In this document: in pieces, positions 59,457 through 64,000 of the stretch
How the letters are laid out: the number at the start of each line of letters is the position of its first letter
Position numbering within the stretch: position 1 is the stretch's first letter
Assembly: GCA_002335425.1 (NCBI GenBank)
Contig: DDCB01000036.1
Span: 62,001 to 126,000 of the forward strand
Length of the DNA stretch: 64,000 nt
Origin: Chthonomonas sp. UBA2017
GTDB lineage: Bacteria; Armatimonadota; Fimbriimonadia; Fimbriimonadales; Fimbriimonadaceae
Direction: 5' to 3'
Translations under genes and position numbers: made by a program
The notes under the pieces: generated by a model
Database searches by the model: none
What the model saw: the letters and a program-made list of their open reading frames with translations, nothing else
Told to the model about the DNA's origin: nothing

Positions 59457-60119
59457 TCAGGGCTTTTCGACCAGTTTGGCCCGCATTGCTTTCATCGCGG
59501 CCTCGGTTCGACTGTTGACTTGCAGCGCCTTCAGGATGTTGCTCACATGGTTTTTGACCGTCTTTTCGGCGATGCCGAGTTGCTGGGCAATCTCCTTGTT
59601 TCGAAGTCCTTGGGCGATGCAGTCGAGAATCTCCGACTCACGATCGCTCAGCACAAAGAGCTCGGTGTCGTCGGTGTCATCATCGTCCTTGACCCGCCGG
59701 AAATCCTCGATCATTTTCGTCGCAATCTTCGGTGTGATTTTGGCCTCGCCTTTGTAGGCCAAACGGACCGCTTCGATCACTTCTTGGGGAGTCGAGGTCT
59801 TGAGCATGTATCCCAAAGCTCCCGCGCGAAAGGCGTCGAAAACGACATCATCGTTTTCGTTGACAGTGAGAATGACGACCTTCAGCTCCTTTTCTTGCTT
59901 GATCGCCTTGCGAATCAGCTCGATGCCATCCATGCGCGGCATGTTGATGTCCGTCAAAAGGACGTCAGGATGTTGTGTCAAGCAGTACTCCAGAGCCTCA
60001 GCCCCGTCTTTGCAAACCGCGATCACTTCGCACTCGGGCGCAAGGCCGAGCGTCTTTTGAATCGCATTCCGATAGGCCGGTTCATCTTCAGCCACCACCA
60101 CACGTATGGTCAACGCCAT
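59457..60119 (-). CDS. NarL/FixJ-type response regulator
   Basis: A receiver domain (residues 1-125) with the acidic pair AEDE, the phosphoacceptor Asp in VLLTDINMPRMDG, Thr in VVILTVNEND and Lys in GYMLKTST, followed by a LuxR-type helix-turn-helix (DRESEILDCIAQGLRNKEIA...KTVKNHVSNILKAL). An acidic linker (DDDDTDDTE) joins the parts. No histidine kinase is near. TATACT is seven bases before the ATG. Confidence 0.95.
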   Translation of the reverse strand: MALTIRVVVAEDEPAYRNAIQKTLGLAPECEVIAVCKDGAEALEYCLTQHPDVLLTDINMPRMDGIELIRKAIKQEKELKVVILTVNENDDVVFDAFRAGALGYMLKTSTPQEVIEAVRLAYKGEAKITPKIATKMIEDFRRVKDDDDTDDTELFVLSDRESEILDCIAQGLRNKEIAQQLGIAEKTVKNHVSNILKALQVNSRTEAAMKAMRAKLVEKP

Positions 60120-60126
60120 AGGTGCG

Positions 60127-60132
60127 AGTATA
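60127..60132 (-). promoter_or_regulatory. -10 box TATACT, seven bases before start 60119
   Basis: The best -10 match in the window at leaderless spacing. No ribosome site precedes the ATG. Confidence 0.6.
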
Positions 60133-60134
60133 TC

Positions 60135-60147
60135 CCCCTTCGAGGGG
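60135..60147. promoter_or_regulatory. Inverted repeat CCCCT-TCG-AGGGG between divergent promoters
   Basis: Five-base-pair perfect repeat centred in the 44-base gap between the response regulator and the OppD-type gene, next to both -10 boxes. It could be an operator for both. Confidence 0.4.
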
Positions 60148-60163
60148 CCGCATAATAGGGACT

Positions 60164-61105
60164 ATGTCGGTTCTGCGCACCCAAGATCTCCGAGTTCAAA
60201 TCGGCTCGACCCCGATCTTGCGAGGTTTGAACCTGAGCCTGGAGGCCGGAGAGACTCTCGGGGTCGTCGGCGAATCGGGTTGTGGGAAATCCATGACCGG
60301 CCTGGCGCTGATGGGGATGTTGCCTTTCGGCGGGGTCGCCTCCGGCTCAATCGAGTTCGAAGGGCGCGAGCTCCTGTCACTGCGAGAGAGAGACTGGGTC
60401 CAGCTACGCGGCCGCTCCTTGGCGATGGTCATGCAAGACCCGTTCACGAGCTTGAATCCGATGATGCGGGTCGGGGACCAGATCGCTGAAAGTTTGCGGC
60501 TCCATATGCGGATGCCCCGAGCCGAGGCCAACCAGCACGCGCGGCAGCTCTTGGGGCGCGTGGGTTTTCGCCAACCCGAACGTGAGGCCCGGGCGTATCC
60601 TCATCAGCTCAGCGGCGGTCAGCGGCAGCGGGTGGTCTTGGCGATCGCTTTTGCTTGCAAGCCCAAGGTCTTGATTGCCGATGAACCAACCACCGCCCTG
60701 GATGTGACGCTCCAGGCCCAAATCCTGCGCCTCATCCGCGATCTCCAAGAGGAGCACCAGACGGCGGTCATGTTGATCTCCCACGACATCGGAGTGATCG
60801 GGTCACTCGCGTCGCGGATCGCCGTGTTCTATGCGGGGCGAGTGGTCGAGCTCGGGCCGGTGCAGCAGGTCCTGGAGCAGGCTCAACACCCCTACACTCA
60901 GGCGCTCCTGGGCGCAATTCCCGACCCATCGCGGGAGCGCCTCGATTCGATTTCCGGTCAGCCGCCCAGCTTGGCCCAACTGCCGCCCGGCTGCTCGTTT
61001 GCCCCTCGGTGTCGCCACCGGTTTGAGGCTTGCGACAGCGAGCCCGAACTCGCAGGGCCCTCGGATCACACCGCGGCGTGTTGGAACGTCAAGAACAGGC
61101 GTTGA
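60164..61105 (+). CDS. OppD/DppD-type ABC transporter ATP-binding protein
   Basis: From ATG 60164 (CATAAT eight bases ahead) the 313-residue protein has Walker A GESGCGKSMTG, Q-loop MVMQDPFTSLNP, signature LSGGQRQRV, Walker B VLIADEPTTALD and the C-terminal oligopeptide-transporter extension with CSFAPRCRHRFEAC...AACW, whose cysteines resemble the iron-sulfur site of OppD. The permeases, binding protein and OppF partner are not adjacent. Confidence 0.93.
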   Translation: MSVLRTQDLRVQIGSTPILRGLNLSLEAGETLGVVGESGCGKSMTGLALMGMLPFGGVASGSIEFEGRELLSLRERDWVQLRGRSLAMVMQDPFTSLNPMMRVGDQIAESLRLHMRMPRAEANQHARQLLGRVGFRQPEREARAYPHQLSGGQRQRVVLAIAFACKPKVLIADEPTTALDVTLQAQILRLIRDLQEEHQTAVMLISHDIGVIGSLASRIAVFYAGRVVELGPVQQVLEQAQHPYTQALLGAIPDPSRERLDSISGQPPSLAQLPPGCSFAPRCRHRFEACDSEPELAGPSDHTAACWNVKNRR

Positions 61106-61143
61106 GCGCTTCTAAGGATCATTGCTGGACCTGAGATGAAGTC

Positions 61144-62343
61144 TCAAGGTTCAATTTGGTAATGAACTTGATACAACCTGCCATCGAAATCTTTTGGTTC
61201 TGATCCAGAAATCATGAATCCTGCTCGGAATCCAAGCTTTAGAACTTCATCTCCATTTAGAGCATAGGATGCCATTCGTCTTGCAAAAAACGTGGACCTT
61301 TTTGCAAGGTCACGAGCAAGAATGGAGCGACCATTTTCAAAATCTTCTCGACTCAACTTCTTGTAATCCTCGCCCTCTGAGAAGGAGAATGTATCGAAGA
61401 TTCGGTCCATAAACTTGTTGTACTCTTCAACTTGTCGAACTTCTGCCCATGGAACTTGAGTTGGAATTCTGGGTCTGCATTGAATCTCCATTAGTTTTCG
61501 AAGGTCTTGCTTTTGAAACTTACCCTTCAGAAAGACTAAACTGTTGTTAAGTCTGGAGTCGAAAACAAAGTGAACTCCTAGCTCAGCTCGTAATCGACGG
61601 TTAAGTTCCCAAAGAGTCATGACTACGCCACTACGGAAGTCTACTTCTTGACCAGAAGGCAGCGGCGTCTCTCTTACGATGCTAGAACTAGATGACGTTT
61701 GGCCCAAAGGAAATCTTTCAAATTGATTTCCAACGCTTGCTGTTCGAGTTCGACCAGAGGCATCCTTCCACTCCGCGACTGGATTTTCAAAGAGCTTTAC
61801 GGTGACCGGATCTCCTTGGAGAATCTGTTCTGCTAAACCTTCGGCGATTCGAGCGTTGGCAGCAAGCATCATTTTGAGATCTTGCGGCAGTTCCGACAGC
61901 AGCACCCCATTGGAGATTAGCTTCTTAAGAGTCGCATCGTCTAAACTATTGACAGACTTTAACATCGATTCACGAGTCGAAGAACTTGTATCATCTAGCG
62001 CATCATTCTGGCGCACTAGCATTGCGCCGGAATCCAAGACAAGTAGGTCTCTTCGCCAGAGTATTGCGAGGCGTTCGAGCGTTTGGAGCCCTGTCTCAGA
62101 TTTCAGTTTTGAACGGATCGGAATATCCGCATCAGGAATATCGATAAACACCGACCCTTTGACCTCCCGAAATAGCACGAGAAGCGGCTCGGTCCAGATA
62201 GATTTTCGAGACGCGATTGAGCCGTCACCCACCGAGTTTCTACTGGTAACAGCCGGTCCAGCAGGCGGACTAGCCGTTGGAGACTGGCTGACCTGGAGAA
62301 GCGCTGGTACGCTCAAAATGACTGACAGGAATGTTGAAATCAT
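61144..62343 (-). CDS. Secreted protein with two STN-like segments
   Basis: A signal peptide (FLSVILSVPALLQVSQS) starts this 399-residue protein. Two stretches, around residues 50-110 (SVFIDIPDADIPIRSK...TGLQTLERLAILWR) and 235-285 (ELGVHFVFDSRLNNSLVFL), have the strand-helix order of secretin/TonB short N-terminal domains; this is a soft match. Base composition is poorer in GC than the neighbours. It begins six bases after the gene upstream and should share its G-tract promoter. Confidence 0.65.
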   Translation of the reverse strand: MISTFLSVILSVPALLQVSQSPTASPPAGPAVTSRNSVGDGSIASRKSIWTEPLLVLFREVKGSVFIDIPDADIPIRSKLKSETGLQTLERLAILWRRDLLVLDSGAMLVRQNDALDDTSSSTRESMLKSVNSLDDATLKKLISNGVLLSELPQDLKMMLAANARIAEGLAEQILQGDPVTVKLFENPVAEWKDASGRTRTASVGNQFERFPLGQTSSSSSIVRETPLPSGQEVDFRSGVVMTLWELNRRLRAELGVHFVFDSRLNNSLVFLKGKFQKQDLRKLMEIQCRPRIPTQVPWAEVRQVEEYNKFMDRIFDTFSFSEGEDYKKLSREDFENGRSILARDLAKRSTFFARRMASYALNGDEVLKLGFRAGFMISGSEPKDFDGRLYQVHYQIEP

Positions 62344-62349
62344 GATCGA

Positions 62350-62724
62350 TTATGGGCAGTCGGTGATGGTTACATTAAACTGTCGAAGTTGATTACCAAA
62401 TTGGTAATATCCAGGAGTCGTCGGCGTAGGTGTGTATACCAGATACCAATCGAACGAGACACATTTACCAATGGGCACCTCATAGTTGCCATAAACCGTT
62501 TGGGAAAAGGTATATGAATGTGTACCATTCGCGTAGAGCCAGAATCCTCTTGGCCCGCCTGTGCTATAGTAGATAAAAACTGGCAATTCCTCACAAGCGC
62601 AAACAAGCCCGGAGCTTCCTGCATACCAGCTATAAGGTGGAGGAGATTGTGCATCGGCTATTGAGGGAGTTATTGAGCAAAGTGCCAGCGAAATGATGGC
62701 GAGAAGTCTTTTCTTGTTGTCCAT
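62350..62724 (-). CDS. Small secreted protein with four cysteines
   Basis: The 124 residues begin with a clear signal peptide (RLLAIISLALCSITPSIADAQ). The mature part is rich in Tyr, Pro and aromatic residues and has CACEE, GKCVSF and TDCP cysteines, so two disulfides are possible. I recognise no family. GC is low as in the next gene. The start is six bases after a -10-like TAGAGT that belongs to a promoter with a ten-G spacer tract. Confidence 0.7.
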   Translation of the reverse strand: MDNKKRLLAIISLALCSITPSIADAQSPPPYSWYAGSSGLVCACEELPVFIYYSTGGPRGFWLYANGTHSYTFSQTVYGNYEVPIGKCVSFDWYLVYTPTPTTPGYYQFGNQLRQFNVTITDCP

Positions 62725-62730
62725 GGCGCA

Positions 62731-62760
62731 ACTCTACCCCCCCCCCGTTCAATGTGTCAA
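62731..62760 (-). promoter_or_regulatory. Promoter with a 10-G tract between -35 TTGACA and -10 TAGAGT
   Basis: On the minus strand TTGACA (62755-62760) and TAGAGT (62731-62736) are 18 bases apart and ten of those bases are an unbroken run of G (62737-62746). TAGAGT lies six bases before ATG 62724, the spacing of leaderless promoters elsewhere here. This geometry is that of phase-variable promoters in which slippage of the tract changes spacing and strength. Confidence 0.65.
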
Positions 62761-62815
62761 GGATTTTCTAGTTTTCTGTGTAATTTCTAGGAAAGACTAT
62801 TCGGTGATTGCCCGC

Positions 62816-63385
62816 TCATTTCAACAAAGCGTCCGTCAGCCGCGTGAACGCCTTGTCGTCGAGCGGATGGACGCCCACAACCAGGCTGCCCAGGCCCCCA
62901 CCCAGCATCAAGACCATCCAGAGGGCGGGGTCGGCGAGGGGCGAGCCTTTCACCAACGCGCCATCGTCTTTGGCCGATTGCAAAAGCTCTTTCCAAGCCT
63001 CTTGCCGGCCCATCCAAAAGTCGCGGATTGACTCGGCGAGTTCGGGGTCTGGGGCCGCGGCCGCCTGGAGGCTGAGGAAAACTCGATGCCAGGCCGAACG
63101 GACGTCTGGTTCGGACCGGAGACCATCGAGGACGGCCAAAAGTCGCCGCCGGGGATTCTTGCCGGAGGCCACCCGGGACTCCCAATCGGCGATGAACTGA
63201 GATTCGGCGCTCGCCCAGACGGCTCGCAGCAAGTCACTCCGAGTCGGGAAATAGTAGTGGACCGTGGCGTGGTTGACGCCCATGCGGGCGGCTAAGGTGC
63301 GTGCATGGAGGCCTTCGAGGCCATCCGTGGCCAGGATGTCGAAGGCGATTCGCAGCATCTCCTCACGTCGATTCGTCCGTTCCAT
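62816..63385 (-). CDS. TetR-family transcriptional regulator
   Basis: ATG 63385 gives MERTNRREEMLRIAFDILAT, the usual TetR start, with the DNA-binding helix-turn-helix LAARMGVNHATVHYYFPTRSDLL, and a C-terminal ligand domain of about 130 residues, 189 in all. An earlier in-frame ATG at 63475 adds a poorly conserved N-terminus and is unlikely. It is divergent from the M28 peptidase gene, a possible target. Confidence 0.92.
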   Translation of the reverse strand: MERTNRREEMLRIAFDILATDGLEGLHARTLAARMGVNHATVHYYFPTRSDLLRAVWASAESQFIADWESRVASGKNPRRRLLAVLDGLRSEPDVRSAWHRVFLSLQAAAAPDPELAESIRDFWMGRQEAWKELLQSAKDDGALVKGSPLADPALWMVLMLGGGLGSLVVGVHPLDDKAFTRLTDALLK

Positions 63386-63538
63386 GGCCTCACCAGTAGG
63401 ATCGCTGTGGTTCCAGACGTTCAATTCCTTTCCAAAGTCGCGCCGAGCAGAAAAGTTGCGCCGCAATCTATCCATTCTCGCGCGTAGTGAAATAGACTTG
63501 GAATATCATTGCAAGCCATTGCTTTGTGAGGAATATCA

Positions 63539-64000
63539 ATGCCGCTTTTGACAACCCTTTCTGCCGCTTTGGCGCTGAATACTCGAACTCCGGAAATCAC
63601 CCGGATCGAGCTAGAGCGCACTCTCCGATTTCTATGCCAGCCCGCTTGGGAAGGAAGACTGACCCTGGCCCCGGGCGAACGCAAGACCGCTGAGTTCTTG
63701 ATCGAAGAGCTCAAACAGATCGGACTCAAACCTGGAAACGGCTCGTCGTACATTCACGAATTCGACATCACCGTCAACCAGCGCCCGACCGCGAACAATG
63801 CCCTTCGCCTCCGATTGGCGGATGGAAGAGAGGTTCGACTTGAACTCGGCAAGGACTTCACCCCCGTCGTTGGCACAAAGCCGATGAGCTTGGTTTCGGC
63901 CCCGATCGTGTTCGTCGGCTATGGCCTCAACCAGGAGGGCTGGAACGACTATGACAAGGTGAATGTCAAGGACAAGTTTGTCCTGGCATTCCGAGGAGTC
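63539..64000 (+). CDS. M28-family metallopeptidase, N-terminal part (runs off the window)
   Basis: ATG 63539 follows GAGG at eight bases. The 154 residues visible are a pre-domain plus the start of a PA domain (APIVFVGYGLNQEGWNDYDKVNVKDKFVL), the arrangement of M28 aminopeptidases that carry a PA insert. The zinc site would lie beyond the window. A short hydrophobic start (MPLLTTLSAALALN) may be an export signal. Confidence 0.8.
   Translation, partial: MPLLTTLSAALALNTRTPEITRIELERTLRFLCQPAWEGRLTLAPGERKTAEFLIEELKQIGLKPGNGSSYIHEFDITVNQRPTANNALRLRLADGREVRLELGKDFTPVVGTKPMSLVSAPIVFVGYGLNQEGWNDYDKVNVKDKFVLAFRGV

Noticed and set aside
62816..63475. Longer TetR form from 63475
   Set aside because: The extra thirty residues are not family-like and extend into the divergent promoter region; ATG 63385 matches the usual TetR start.
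1..64000. Insertion sequences, prophage, integrase, CRISPR arrays, rRNA
   Set aside because: No transposase, integrase or phage structural motif, no regularly spaced repeats and no rRNA segments were seen on reading both strands.

Overview
The window looks like chromosome from a free-living, rod-shaped, Gram-negative-type (diderm) bacterium of fairly high GC. The diderm reading rests on a PagL-like lipid A deacylase, a porin-like barrel, several lipoproteins, TatA and MreB. The mixture of a prepilin-like protein, an exosortase, a cyanobacteria-like atp gene order lacking beta and epsilon, a selenoprotein with SelA, and many promoters sitting 6-8 nt before start codons would suit Armatimonadota (Fimbriimonadia). 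That assignment is an inference from gene content and style, not from a search. I see no phage, insertion sequence or CRISPR array.

Layout. 1-2.5 kb: end of an unknown gene, then a tightly coupled minus-strand operon of secreted and pilin-like proteins whose first gene is frameshifted at a run of nine G. 2.5-9.7 kb: der, a PagL-like enzyme, a Kef-type antiporter, and the tig-clpP-clpX protease/chaperone operon. 9.7-14.3 kb: a CoA-transferase A subunit, an FmdB-like zinc ribbon, a candidate 30-residue gene, and nusA-ylxR-infB. 14.4-21.6 kb: a minus-strand envelope/housekeeping operon (murA, mreB, a secreted protein, a UGA-containing SelW-like selenoprotein, GNAT, purK, lipoprotein). 21.6-30.6 kb: xth, tatA, selA, HD-GYP, ppk2, a large unknown gene, dapF, a DtxR/MntR regulator, thioesterase, pyroglutamyl peptidase, tRNA-Leu. 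30.6-36.3 kb: YjdI-like ferredoxin, pdxH, nucleotide-sugar genes, a barrel protein and an HD phosphohydrolase.

36.3-42 kb holds an eight-gene ATP synthase cluster (atpZ, atpI, atpB, E, F, H, A, G) that stops before beta and epsilon. 42-47 kb: recG, rhodanese, two related lipoproteins, a GT-C membrane protein. 47-51.5 kb: exosortase plus EpsI-like partner, divergent from a dTDP-sugar operon (RmlC-like, rfbB, rfbA), so this is a surface polysaccharide/export neighbourhood. 51.5-58.1 kb: an ABC sugar importer in which the binding protein is fused to the first permease and the second permease carries a large extra domain, then rqcH. 58-64 kb: two small secreted proteins, a NarL-type response regulator, an OppD-type ATPase, a low-GC pair of secreted proteins behind a promoter with a ten-G tract between its -35 and -10 boxes, a TetR regulator, and the start of an M28 peptidase.

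The most notable points are: (1) two long G tracts, one inside the first gene of a coupled secretome operon and one inside a promoter spacer of another secreted-protein operon, which together look like phase-variable loci; (2) a CXXU selenoprotein whose true start lies upstream of an in-frame UGA, with selA about 6 kb away; (3) the fused binding-protein/permease importer; (4) repeated leaderless-style promoters.
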